This document shows, piece after piece, positions 1-6,536 of a DNA stretch of 11,503 bases. The stretch lies in assembly GCA_007119305.1 (NCBI GenBank), contig SKPY01000457.1, forward strand, positions 1 through 11,503. Direction: 5' to 3'. How positions within the stretch are numbered: the first letter of the stretch is position 1; each line of letters opens with the position of its first letter. Under the pieces are notes generated by a model that ran no database searches, was not told the origin of the DNA, and worked only from the letters and a program-made list of their open reading frames with translations. The position numbers were made by a program, and so were the translations under genes. This DNA comes from Nitriliruptorales bacterium (lineage in GTDB: Bacteria; Actinomycetota; Nitriliruptoria; Euzebyales; Egibacteraceae).

Positions 1-1
1 G

Positions 2-355
2 ACCTGGCCCGACCTGCTGCGCGAGGAGGCGGTGTGGTGGGCCGAAGCCGCGGACGCCGAGGCACGCCGCCGCGTCGGCGGGTTCCTCGACGGGCTGCCG
101 GACCAGGCGCGGGCCCTCGACGTCACCGTCGCCTGGGTCGGGGTGCTGCTCGAGCTGCCGCCCGCAGCGCTCGACCGGCTCGTCCGCGCCTGCGTGGACG
201 TCCTCGCCGACCGCCCGGCGGGGCGTCGTGAGGCGGTCCGCCACCTCCTCGACCGGGCGCTCGCGCAGTTCCCGCTCCCGCAGTGGCAGCGGCTGGCCGC
301 CCTCTTCAACGCCGCGGCTACCCCCGCGCTCGTCGACGACGAGCCATGGCTGTAG
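2..355 (+). CDS. Unrecognised helical protein, C-terminal part
   Basis: The reading frame is open from the window edge to a TAG at 353-355, so the true start probably lies upstream; an internal GTG at 32 is possible but has no need to be the start. The visible ~117 residues are Ala/Leu/Arg-rich and look all-helical, with no transmembrane segment, no cysteines and no motif I recognise. The end reads ALVDDEPWL. The stop overlaps the ATG of the next gene by 10 bases, which suggests translational coupling and a shared role with the ligase-like protein. I cannot assign a function. Its third-position GC is high, like that of its neighbours, which supports real coding. Confidence 0.6.
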   Translation, partial: TWPDLLREEAVWWAEAADAEARRRVGGFLDGLPDQARALDVTVAWVGVLLELPPAALDRLVRACVDVLADRPAGRREAVRHLLDRALAQFPLPQWQRLAALFNAAATPALVDDEPWL

Positions 356-1071
356 CACCCGGCGCCGACCTGACCCCTGCAGCGCTCCGCGACGCGCTGC
401 CCGACAGACCCGTGCGCACCTACCCGGCGCTGCTGTCCACCGACGCCGACGCCCAGGCCTGGGCGCGTGCGGGCGCCCCGGCCGGAGCGCTAGTGGTCGC
501 CGACTACCAGGCCTCCCCGCGCGGGCGCGGCGGCGTGCCGTGGACCGTGCAGCCGGGCCGGGGGCTCGGCTTCTCCCTGGTCGTGCGGCCCGACCTGCCG
601 GCGGACGCCCAGGGCTGGCCGTACATCGCCGCGACGACCGGCCTCGCCGCGCTGGTCGGTGAGGGCGCCGCCACCGCATGGCCCGACCTGGTGTGCGCCG
701 CGGATGGACGCCGTGCCGCGGCCGTCGGCGTGTTCAGCGACCTCGAGGGGGAGCGGGTCCGCTGGGCCGTGCTCACGGTGCTCGTGGAGGAGGCGGCCCC
801 GCCGCGCGCGCTCCTGCTCGCCGCTGCGGTCGCCGCGATCGAGGCGCAGCTGGAGCGCCCGGCCGAGTCCGTGCTCGACGACTACCGGAAGCGCTGCGCC
901 ACGTTGGGGCGGCGGGTCCGCGCCCGCCTCGTGCCATTGGGGCCTGAAGGCCCGGCCGTCGAGGGTCTCGCCGGCGACGTCCGCCCCAACGGGGGGCTGG
1001 TGATCGTCACCGACGAGGGCCGCCGCGCGGTCGTGCCCCCGCCGGAGCTCGGCGTGCTCGACCTGTGCTGA
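346..1071 (+). CDS. Divergent biotin-protein-ligase (BirA)-like protein
   Basis: This 241-residue protein has the layout of the BirA/LplA catalytic fold followed by a small C-terminal beta domain. Visible landmarks are ALVVADYQASPRGRGGVPW (about 48-66, in place of the biotin-loop GRGRxGR), GLGFSLVVRP (73-82), AWPDL (111-115, in place of KWPNDL) and YRKRCATLGRRVRARL (180-195), which starts a domain like the BirA C-terminal SH3-like domain. True ligases attach biotin to carboxylases through biotinyl-AMP. Here the lysine of KWPND is Ala, the second Arg of the biotin loop is Val, and the GxGxN segment is not evident, so activity on biotin is doubtful. There is no N-terminal DNA-binding domain. 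The start is ATG 346, overlapping the upstream stop. The substrate is unknown, and proximity to the hydrogenase locus may or may not matter. Confidence 0.6.
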   Translation: MAVAPGADLTPAALRDALPDRPVRTYPALLSTDADAQAWARAGAPAGALVVADYQASPRGRGGVPWTVQPGRGLGFSLVVRPDLPADAQGWPYIAATTGLAALVGEGAATAWPDLVCAADGRRAAAVGVFSDLEGERVRWAVLTVLVEEAAPPRALLLAAAVAAIEAQLERPAESVLDDYRKRCATLGRRVRARLVPLGPEGPAVEGLAGDVRPNGGLVIVTDEGRRAVVPPPELGVLDLC

Positions 1072-1134
1072 GCGCCACAGGCGCGCGCCCTGAAGGAGAT
1101 GCGGTGCCGGAAGCCCGGAGAGCGCCGGCGCTGG
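1072..1134. other. Short gap between convergent genes
   Basis: This 63-bp stretch separates the ligase-like gene from the protease-like gene, which end toward each other. It contains a 12-bp perfect palindrome, AGCGCCGGCGCT (1121-1132), and an imperfect GC-rich inverted repeat, CAGGCGCGCGCCCTG (1078-1092). Neither is followed by a T-run on either strand, so I see no convincing intrinsic terminator. They could still fold in RNA and limit read-through. Confidence 0.35.
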
Positions 1135-1890
1135 TCAGGCGGTGGCCTCTGCGCGCTGCAGGCGGTCGAGCGCCTCGATGAGCGTCCACCACAGGCCCCA
1201 GTCGAGGTGGGTCATGCCCTCGCCGGTCATGCCCGCGGCGATGGCGGAGCGCAGCTGGTCGCGCAGGCCGAAGGTGCGCCCCCACCGGCCGTCACGGTCC
1301 AGCCGCGCCAGCTCGTCGAGCAGCTGCTCCGTCACCCGCAGGGCCGGGCTCGGGGCCAACGCGTGGTCGGCGAGCGCGGCGCGGATCTCGGTGGCGAGCA
1401 GCAGCACCGGGCTGCGTTGCACCTCCTGGCGCACGACCGCCAGCGCCCCCACGAGGCCGCGACGGGCCGGCGCGGACAGCTCCTCGGACGTCGCGGTGGA
1501 CGCAGGCTCCACCTCGACCGCCACGACGCGCTCGGGCAGCGCGTCCAACCCGGCGGCGACGTCGACGACGAGGTCGATGGACACGTAGCCCTGGACGGCG
1601 TCGGCCACGGCGGCCTGCGGGTTGGCGGCGCTCGCCGTGGCGTGCCGGCGCGTGACTGCGCCCGGGCTACGGCCGCGCTGCTCGGCGCCGACGAGCACCA
1701 GGGCGGCCGGCTGCACCTCCTGCAGGCGCTGGGCCACCGCCACCGCCCCGTAGTGCAGGTCCTCGACGAGCACGCCGTGCCCGAGATCCTCGGCGGCGAG
1801 CTGCTCCACCGCCAGGCGGCCCAGGTCGAGGTCGCCCTGGAAGAGCTGGCTGACCCCGCCCACGAGGACGGCGACGGGACGCGGCTGCAC
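1135..1890 (-). CDS. Hydrogenase maturation protease-like protein with C-terminal extension
   Basis: The N-terminal ~160 of 251 residues follow the HyaD/HupD endopeptidase pattern: VAVLVGGVSQLFQGDLDLG (6-24) for the usual GxGNxLxxDDGxG, VEDLHYG (42-48), ALVLVGAEQ (63-71) and RVVAVEVEPAS (121-131). Family members bind the nickel of the large-subunit precursor and cleave its C-terminal tail after the final His. The Asp in QGD (20) and Asp44 fit two metal ligands. The third, a His after the central region, is not evident where expected, near QGYVSID (102-108). Residues ~160-251 form an extra helical domain of unknown role. The start is GTG 1890, with GGAGG 8 bases upstream. It is the last gene of the operon, directly after the large subunit that would be its substrate. 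Confidence is moderate because the motifs are degenerate. Confidence 0.65.
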   Translation of the reverse strand: MQPRPVAVLVGGVSQLFQGDLDLGRLAVEQLAAEDLGHGVLVEDLHYGAVAVAQRLQEVQPAALVLVGAEQRGRSPGAVTRRHATASAANPQAAVADAVQGYVSIDLVVDVAAGLDALPERVVAVEVEPASTATSEELSAPARRGLVGALAVVRQEVQRSPVLLLATEIRAALADHALAPSPALRVTEQLLDELARLDRDGRWGRTFGLRDQLRSAIAAGMTGEGMTHLDWGLWWTLIEALDRLQRAEATA

Positions 1891-1907
1891 GGCTCAGCCC
1901 TCCATGA

Positions 1908-1925
1908 CGGTCGCTGGCGCGACCG
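1908..1925 (-). promoter_or_regulatory. Intercistronic hairpin upstream of the protease gene
   Basis: The minus-strand sequence CGGTCGC-GCCA-GCGACCG is a perfect 7-bp stem with a 4-base loop. In RNA the stem can be lengthened by G-U, G-C and U-A pairs and further wobble pairs, ending right at the GGAGG that serves the protease start. There is no U-run after it, so it is not a classical terminator. It may stabilise the hydrogenase mRNA end, slow ribosomes or tune protease output. The rest of the 95-bp gap (1891-1985) shows no gene. Confidence 0.5.
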
Positions 1926-1985
1926 CCACAACCGGATAGGCGGAGAATGCGACCGCGGCGCTGGCGCTTGGGTCGCGTTCGCGGG

Positions 1986-3887
1986 TCAGTCGGCCCCGCA
2001 GGCGCAGGTGTTCACCTCACGGACGATGGTCCCCTGCTCGGTGGTGACGTGCGTGGTGCACGGCATGCACGGATCGAAGCTGCGGATGGCCCGGAGCATG
2101 TCGACGCCGGTGAACTGCGCAGGGTCGGACAGGTCCTCGATGATCGGCGTGTTCATCACCGCTTCCTCGTAGGGGCCGGGCTGGTCCCAGGGGTCACGCG
2201 GGGAGGCGTTGATGGTCGAAGGGGTGCAGATCTGGTAGTTGGCGATCTTGCCGTTGTCCATGACGAGATGGTGGGTGAGCCAGCCGCGTCCGGCCCCCCA
2301 CCAGCCGAGCCCGAGACGCTCCCCGTCGGGGATGTGGTCGTCGAGCTCGTCGGCGGGCACCGCGGCGACGCTCGTCTCGCCCTGCTTCATGAGGTCGTAG
2401 CCCTGCAGGAGGCTGTTCAACGCGACCAGCTGGCTGAAGAGGTAGTGGTAGGCGCGGCCGCGGTTGCGCTCGAACGCGTTGATGCGCTCCGGCACCCGCC
2501 ACTCCACCTCGACCTCGGGCGTCTCCCCCTTCGGGACGAGCATGCGCAGGCTGGTGCCGGTCGCCTCGATGAAGTCGTTCGCCGGCAGCTTGCGGGCCAG
2601 CGCGGTGGTGAACAGCCGCACGTACGCTCCCGCTTCGACGACCTGGCGGTCCCAGCGTGGCGTGCACGCCCAGGTGTACTTGTCCTTCCAGCTCTTCTGC
2701 TGCGGCTTGGGGATCGTGCGCTTGTTCCACGGGTGGTAGGGGCTGATCGGGTTGCCGAGCGGGTCGGTCGCGAAGCGGTCACCGGTCCAGTCCTCGTAGT
2801 AGGAGTGCTCGACGAACTCCTCGAAGCCGATGTTCAAGTCCGTCAACCGGGTCGTGACGAGCTCGCCGTCGATGAGCACACCGGGTGTGGACCAGCGCTT
2901 GTCGCCCCACTCGTTGCAGTTCGCGTAGGTCGCGTCGTAGGCCCAGGGGTCGTCCCAGTAGCCGGAGTCGATGAGGTTCAACGGGCGCTCGCCGACCTGC
3001 AGGTAGCGCTCGTCGGCCTCTTCGAAGAAGTCGGCGAGGTCGTCCCAGACCGCCAGCATGCGCTGGGCGTAGTCGAAGGTCTTCGCCAGCCGCGCGTGGT
3101 ACTCGTTCAGCGTCTGCAGGGTGACGGTGGTCGAGACCCCACCCGGCACCACCGTCTGCGGGTGAGGGAACTTCCCGGCGAGCAGCGAGAACTGCTCGCG
3201 GGCGAGCCGCGTGAACTCCAGGCCCTCGCGGTACAGCTTGCCCGTCAGGGGGTTCAGCGCCTCCATCAGCTCGGCCATCGTGCGGAAGCCGTGGCTGCCC
3301 TCGCCGCGACACCGCCAGCGCTCCGCCTGCGGCCACAGCTCGGGGTTGGCCTGCTTGATGATCGCCTCGGAGTAGTCCGGCCCCGCGAGCAGGTACAGGT
3401 GCAGCGGGTTGTCGTAGCCCATCTCCGCGGCTTCCTGGAGGTTGCGGACGACGGTGCCCATGGGCGGGGGCCGCAGACCCATCGCCATCTCGATCGCGTA
3501 CACCGCCGCGTGCGCGTGGACTCCGCCGCAGACCCCGCAGGCGCGCGACGACACGAAGACCGCATCGCGCGGGTCCCGGCCCATGAGGATGACCTCGTAG
3601 CCGCGGAACAGCGTCGCCTGGGAGCGGGCGTCGAGGTAGGCGCCCGCCTCGAGGTCCGCCGTCATGTTCACCGCCAGCGCGCCTGCCACCCGGGTCACGG
3701 GGTCCATGTTCAGGTCTTTGATGTGACCGTTGGCCGCCATGAGCCGCTGGATCTGCGCCTCCCGCTCGGCGTCGGTCATGGCGACCTCGGGTCGGGCCGT
3801 GGCGATCGCGTACGGATCGGGGATGCCCGCCCGCAGGGTGGCGACCCCGCCCTCGTCGAACTCGACGGGCAGGTTCTTGAAGCACAT
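1986..3887 (-). CDS. [NiFe]-hydrogenase large subunit, group 1h-related
   Basis: This is the catalytic subunit, which binds the NiFe(CN)2CO site and splits H2. Both nickel motifs are present: SSRACGVCGGVH (residues 113-124; C117, C120) and SFDPCMPCTTH (603-613; C607, C610). MDPVTRVAGA (61-70) is the usual N-terminal motif. Long blocks resemble group 1h large subunits, such as the mycobacterial Hyd2 type: FRGYEVILMGRDPRDAVF, LVTTRLTDLNIGFEE and ATDPLGNPISPYHPWN. The L1 motif differs, however (CGVCGGVH rather than CGICGDNH), as does L2 (CTTH rather than CGVH). At 633 residues it is slightly longer than usual. A 20-residue tail after H613, containing a CxC pair, should be removed by the maturation protease. 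The ATG lies 3 bases after the small-subunit stop, so translation is probably coupled. No signal peptide is seen. It is certain as a hydrogenase; the exact subgroup is not settled. Confidence 0.95.
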   Translation of the reverse strand: MCFKNLPVEFDEGGVATLRAGIPDPYAIATARPEVAMTDAEREAQIQRLMAANGHIKDLNMDPVTRVAGALAVNMTADLEAGAYLDARSQATLFRGYEVILMGRDPRDAVFVSSRACGVCGGVHAHAAVYAIEMAMGLRPPPMGTVVRNLQEAAEMGYDNPLHLYLLAGPDYSEAIIKQANPELWPQAERWRCRGEGSHGFRTMAELMEALNPLTGKLYREGLEFTRLAREQFSLLAGKFPHPQTVVPGGVSTTVTLQTLNEYHARLAKTFDYAQRMLAVWDDLADFFEEADERYLQVGERPLNLIDSGYWDDPWAYDATYANCNEWGDKRWSTPGVLIDGELVTTRLTDLNIGFEEFVEHSYYEDWTGDRFATDPLGNPISPYHPWNKRTIPKPQQKSWKDKYTWACTPRWDRQVVEAGAYVRLFTTALARKLPANDFIEATGTSLRMLVPKGETPEVEVEWRVPERINAFERNRGRAYHYLFSQLVALNSLLQGYDLMKQGETSVAAVPADELDDHIPDGERLGLGWWGAGRGWLTHHLVMDNGKIANYQICTPSTINASPRDPWDQPGPYEEAVMNTPIIEDLSDPAQFTGVDMLRAIRSFDPCMPCTTHVTTEQGTIVREVNTCACGAD

Positions 3888-3890
3888 GGC

Positions 3891-5282
3891 CTAGTGGTCC
3901 TCCCGCCCGCGGGACACGGGCTGCTCGGCGTGCGCCCGGCGGTCCTCGAGGGCCGGGTCCTTCAGCTCGGTCCACTCCTTGGTCTTGCCCCATGGTTCGC
4001 CGTCGCGCCGACCGGTGTCGGTCGAGCGGCGCAGCGCGTCGTAGAACTTGTGGCCGATGTGATCGACCGGGCCCGGCTTGGCCTTGCGCCGCGCGAAGCC
4101 GCTGGGCACGTCGTCGTGCAGGTCCCAGCGCACCTCGCGGTTCAGGTGCCCGTTGGTGAACCGGCGCAGGGGACGCATGAAGGCCCCGAGGACCCGGGAG
4201 GCGCTCGAGGAGACCGTCGACCCCGGCGGCTCCTTGTAGAAGGGGGTGAACTTGTCAGGGAAGCCGGGCATCGTGCAGCCGATGCAGGCACCACCGGCGT
4301 TCATGCAGCCGCCCACGTGGTTGATGGCGCCCCGCGAGGTGATGTTGCAGTTGACCACCGGGCCCCAGCAGCCGATCTCCACGAGGCACTCGGGGTCGCC
4401 GAAGTCCTCGGCGAAGGAGCCCTCTTCGTAGTACGCGCCCCGGACGCAGTGGCGGTGCACGGTCTCCCCGAACAGCCACGCCGGGCGGCCCAGCTCGTCG
4501 AACTCGGGTAGCGGCCCGAAGCCCTGCAGGAAGTACAGCACCGCGGCCACGGTCTCGGTGAAGTTGTCCCCGACCGGCGCGCAGCCGGGGATGTTGACGA
4601 CCGGCACCCCGAAGGCGCTGCGGTAGTCCTTGCCGAGGAAGTCCATGAGGCTCATCGCCCCGGTGGGGTTGCCGTGCGCCGCGGGGATGCCACCCCACGT
4701 CGCACAGGTGCCGATCGCGAGGGACGCGGCCGCGCCGGGCGCGAGCCGCGCGATCCACTCGTCGGTCGTCACGGTGCGCTCCTGGCCGTCCGGGCCCCAC
4801 GGCTGCTCGCCCTGGCCGACCCAGTACCCGCCCGTCTCCATGGCGATGGTCTCGTCGGTGATCGACCCCTCGAGGATGATGACGTACGGGGCGTCCAGCT
4901 CACCTTTGAGGGCCAGCTCGTGCGCGCGCATGTAGTGGGGGCCCGCCTCCACGTTGAGGACGGGATGGTGGAGGATCACCCGCGGCAGTCCGGGGTGCGC
5001 GCCCAGCAGCAGGCTCTCCACCGACGGGCTCGTCGCGCCGGTCACCGACACGGAGCACCCGTCGCAGCTCATCCCGGCGAACCAGAAGGCATGGACCTTC
5101 TCCAGCGGCCCGAGCCGGCTGCCGGGGCCCGCCACGGCCACGGGCGCGAGCATGTCCTCCATGTAGGCGCGCGAGGGCAGACCGAAGTCCCCGAGGTCGG
5201 GGGCCTCGCTGCCGTACCGCTCCACGGGGCCGAGCCGGTCGAGCAGCTGCTGCGCGGGCGTGTGCTGTGGGGTGGTGGTCAT
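3891..5282 (-). CDS. [NiFe]-hydrogenase small subunit, three Fe-S clusters
   Basis: This subunit carries electrons from the active site through Fe-S clusters. Visible ligands are C73, C76, C193 and C234 (proximal: MSCDGCSV, GTCATWGG, IPGC); H276, C279, C299 and C305 (distal); and C312, C326, C333 and C336 (medial). The fourth medial Cys would allow a [4Fe-4S] cluster. Blocks such as WLFGETVH, GCWGPVVNCN and CIGCTMPGFPDKF match the group 1h family. In characterised group 1h enzymes the CxxC pair reads CxxD, with Asp as ligand; here it is a normal Cys. The 463-residue length exceeds the usual ~360, through a ~65-residue N-terminal lead and a ~125-residue charged C-terminal tail. There is no Tat motif and no membrane anchor, so the enzyme is probably cytoplasmic. 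The start is ATG 5282, preceded by GGGAAGGG. It is the first gene of the operon. Confidence 0.95.
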   Translation of the reverse strand: MTTTPQHTPAQQLLDRLGPVERYGSEAPDLGDFGLPSRAYMEDMLAPVAVAGPGSRLGPLEKVHAFWFAGMSCDGCSVSVTGATSPSVESLLLGAHPGLPRVILHHPVLNVEAGPHYMRAHELALKGELDAPYVIILEGSITDETIAMETGGYWVGQGEQPWGPDGQERTVTTDEWIARLAPGAAASLAIGTCATWGGIPAAHGNPTGAMSLMDFLGKDYRSAFGVPVVNIPGCAPVGDNFTETVAAVLYFLQGFGPLPEFDELGRPAWLFGETVHRHCVRGAYYEEGSFAEDFGDPECLVEIGCWGPVVNCNITSRGAINHVGGCMNAGGACIGCTMPGFPDKFTPFYKEPPGSTVSSSASRVLGAFMRPLRRFTNGHLNREVRWDLHDDVPSGFARRKAKPGPVDHIGHKFYDALRRSTDTGRRDGEPWGKTKEWTELKDPALEDRRAHAEQPVSRGREDH

Positions 5283-5379
5283 CGCCGCGTGCCCTTCCCG
5301 AACCGAGTCACTAACTGCACCCTACACATACCCCCTCCCAAGCACTAGAGTGCAGCAGGGGCAGACGGAAGGAGCTGGC
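5283..5379. promoter_or_regulatory. Divergent control region between hydrogenase and accessory operons
   Basis: The two operons start back to back, so both promoters and any PadR operator should lie in these 97 bp. It is noticeably more AT-rich in its middle (about 5309-5350) than the surrounding DNA. It contains CTGCAC (5315-5320) and the matching inverted GTGCAG (5350-5355), 29 bp apart; such short arms could be chance. A GGAAGGAG ribosome-binding site (5367-5374) serves the plus-strand gene. I could not assign convincing -35/-10 pairs on either strand. Confidence 0.6.
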
Positions 5380-5631
5380 GTGGACGCGTGGGTGATCGGC
5401 TTCGTGGTCGGCGCCGTCGTCGTGGTCGTGGTGGTCTGCCTGCTCGTCACGCTCATCGTCCTCGCGCAGCGTGTTGCCGGCCGCGCCGAAGCCATCCTCG
5501 CGGCGCTGCTCGAAGCGCGTGAGCACACCGCGGGCCTGGCCGAGCTCACGCGCACCAACCGGGCGGTCGCGCGGATCAACGCCGGCGCTGCGCAGGCACG
5601 CGAGGCCGCGGAGGGCGGTGCGGTCCGGTGA
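5380..5631 (+). CDS. Small single-pass membrane protein 1
   Basis: This 83-residue protein has one transmembrane helix (about residues 5-29, very Val-rich) followed by a ~50-residue hydrophilic, Ala/Glu/Arg-rich helix that could form a coiled coil. The chosen start is GTG 5380 because a strong GGAAGGAG sits 5 bases upstream; the same frame is open further upstream, but that would run through the divergent promoter region. I recognise no family. It is the first of three similarly built small proteins in a row, opening the operon divergent from the hydrogenase. The architecture suggests a membrane-anchored scaffold or adaptor; that role is inferred. Confidence 0.7.
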   Translation: MDAWVIGFVVGAVVVVVVVCLLVTLIVLAQRVAGRAEAILAALLEAREHTAGLAELTRTNRAVARINAGAAQAREAAEGGAVR

Positions 5632-5900
5632 CCGACGTGCTGTGGTGGTGGATCGCCCTGGCGGCCGGGCTCGTGGTGGCCGTCGTGGCCACCGTCTTGC
5701 TGCACCTGCTCCTGCGTGAGGTGCAACGCATCGAAGCCCTGTCCGCGGCGATCTGGCAGGCAGGCAAGCAGGTCGCAGGCAACACCGCGAACACCTGGCA
5801 GCTGCAGCGGCTCTCCGAGCAGCTTGACGCGCTCGCGGTCGAGGCCGGACGCCATGACGCGTTGCTGCGCACCGGCCCGCCCGAGGAGGGCTCCCCGTGA
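5628..5900 (+). CDS. Small single-pass membrane protein 2
   Basis: This 90-residue protein begins with a Trp-rich edge (LWWW, 5-8) and one transmembrane helix (about 5-29). A predicted amphipathic helix follows (about 30-80), with regularly spaced hydrophobics such as LQRLSEQLDALAVEAG. The GTG start overlaps the previous stop (GTGA), with GGAGGG upstream. Layout and size match proteins 1 and 3, although sequence similarity is weak. No known domain is recognised. Its tail could pair with those of its neighbours to make a mixed coiled coil beneath the membrane. Confidence 0.7.
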   Translation: MTDVLWWWIALAAGLVVAVVATVLLHLLLREVQRIEALSAAIWQAGKQVAGNTANTWQLQRLSEQLDALAVEAGRHDALLRTGPPEEGSP

Positions 5901-6157
5901 CGGCCCTGCTGATCGTGCTCACCGTGGTGGAGGTCCTGCTCCTCGTCGCAGTGCTCGCCTACTTCCTCGTCCGGATCGCTGCGTCGCTGCGCAGAACGAG
6001 AGAGCACCTGGCGAAGGTCAGCTTCGGCGTGCGCGCCATCGAGACCCAGTGCAGCTCGATCGGCCCGGGGGTGACCACCGTCAACCGCCAGCTGGAGGAC
6101 ATCGCGGCAGCACTCGAGGGCCTCGCCCAGCGTGCGGGAGGCGTCGGACGTGGATGA
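5897..6157 (+). CDS. Small single-pass membrane protein 3
   Basis: This 86-residue protein has one transmembrane helix (about 2-25), a basic stretch (RRTRE, about 32-36) and then a soluble part with VRAIETQCSSIG and VNRQLEDIAAALEGLAQ, which looks like a coiled-coil segment with one Cys. The positive residues after the helix suggest the tail faces the cytoplasm. The GTG start overlaps the previous stop by four bases, with GAGGAGGG upstream. No family is recognised. Together with its two neighbours it forms a triplet of anchors encoded next to a soluble hydrogenase. Confidence 0.7.
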   Translation: MTALLIVLTVVEVLLLVAVLAYFLVRIAASLRRTREHLAKVSFGVRAIETQCSSIGPGVTTVNRQLEDIAAALEGLAQRAGGVGRG

Positions 6158-6536
6158 GCTGCACCCACCGAAGTCGCCTGCGCTGCGCACCCTGTACTGG
6201 CGCAGCGAGATCCTGCAGGTCATGTACTGGCTGCGCGGTGAAGGGCTCGGGGAGGTCGTCGATGCCACGCTCATCGAGCGCTTCCTGGGGGTCGATGCCG
6301 ACGTGGGGGTGGGCTACCTGGAGCGGCTCGTCGACGATGGCTACCTCGAGCGCGAGCAGGGCGGCTACCGCCTGTCCGCGCGCGGCCTGGACGAGGGCGC
6401 GACCGAGTTCGCCGCGAGCTTCGCGGACCTCACCCGCCCTGCGCACGGCGAGTGCAGCGCAGACTGCTGGTGCCACGTGTCGGTCGATGAGGCCGAGGCC
6501 TGCGCCGCCGAGCGCCGCGGGGAACCTCTGCGATGA
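6150..6536 (+). CDS. Winged-helix-like protein with Cys/His-rich tail
   Basis: Residues ~10-95 of 128 look like a winged-helix fold: helices LRTLYWRSEILQVMYWLRG and LIERFLGVDADVGVGYLERLVDDGYL, then the wing EREQGGYRLSARGLDEG, as in MarR/PadR-type or archaeal-type DNA-binding proteins. The tail reads AHGECSADCWCH, with H99, C102, C106, C108 and H109, and C118 follows, so a metal ion or Fe-S cluster could bind. The start is taken as GTG 6150 because GGGAGG lies 8 bases upstream; it overlaps the previous stop by 8 bases. A GTG at 6132 would add six residues. It may be a metal- or redox-sensing regulator of the hydrogenase locus, or a small electron or metal carrier. The family is not recognised. 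Confidence 0.7.
   Translation: MDELHPPKSPALRTLYWRSEILQVMYWLRGEGLGEVVDATLIERFLGVDADVGVGYLERLVDDGYLEREQGGYRLSARGLDEGATEFAASFADLTRPAHGECSADCWCHVSVDEAEACAAERRGEPLR

Noticed and set aside
1121..1132. AGCGCCGGCGCT palindrome as a terminator
   Set aside because: There is no loop and no T-run; such palindromes are common in very GC-rich DNA.
1099..4511. Very long plus-strand open frames opposite the hydrogenase genes (up to about 850 codons)
   Set aside because: They are antisense to clearly conserved hydrogenase genes. High GC removes stop codons on the opposite strand, and the translations are low-complexity, with no domain.
5315..5355. CTGCAC/GTGCAG inverted repeat as a PadR operator
   Set aside because: The arms are only 6 bp and 29 bp apart, and the common PadR-type ATGT/ACAT arrangement is not present. 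Chance is likely.
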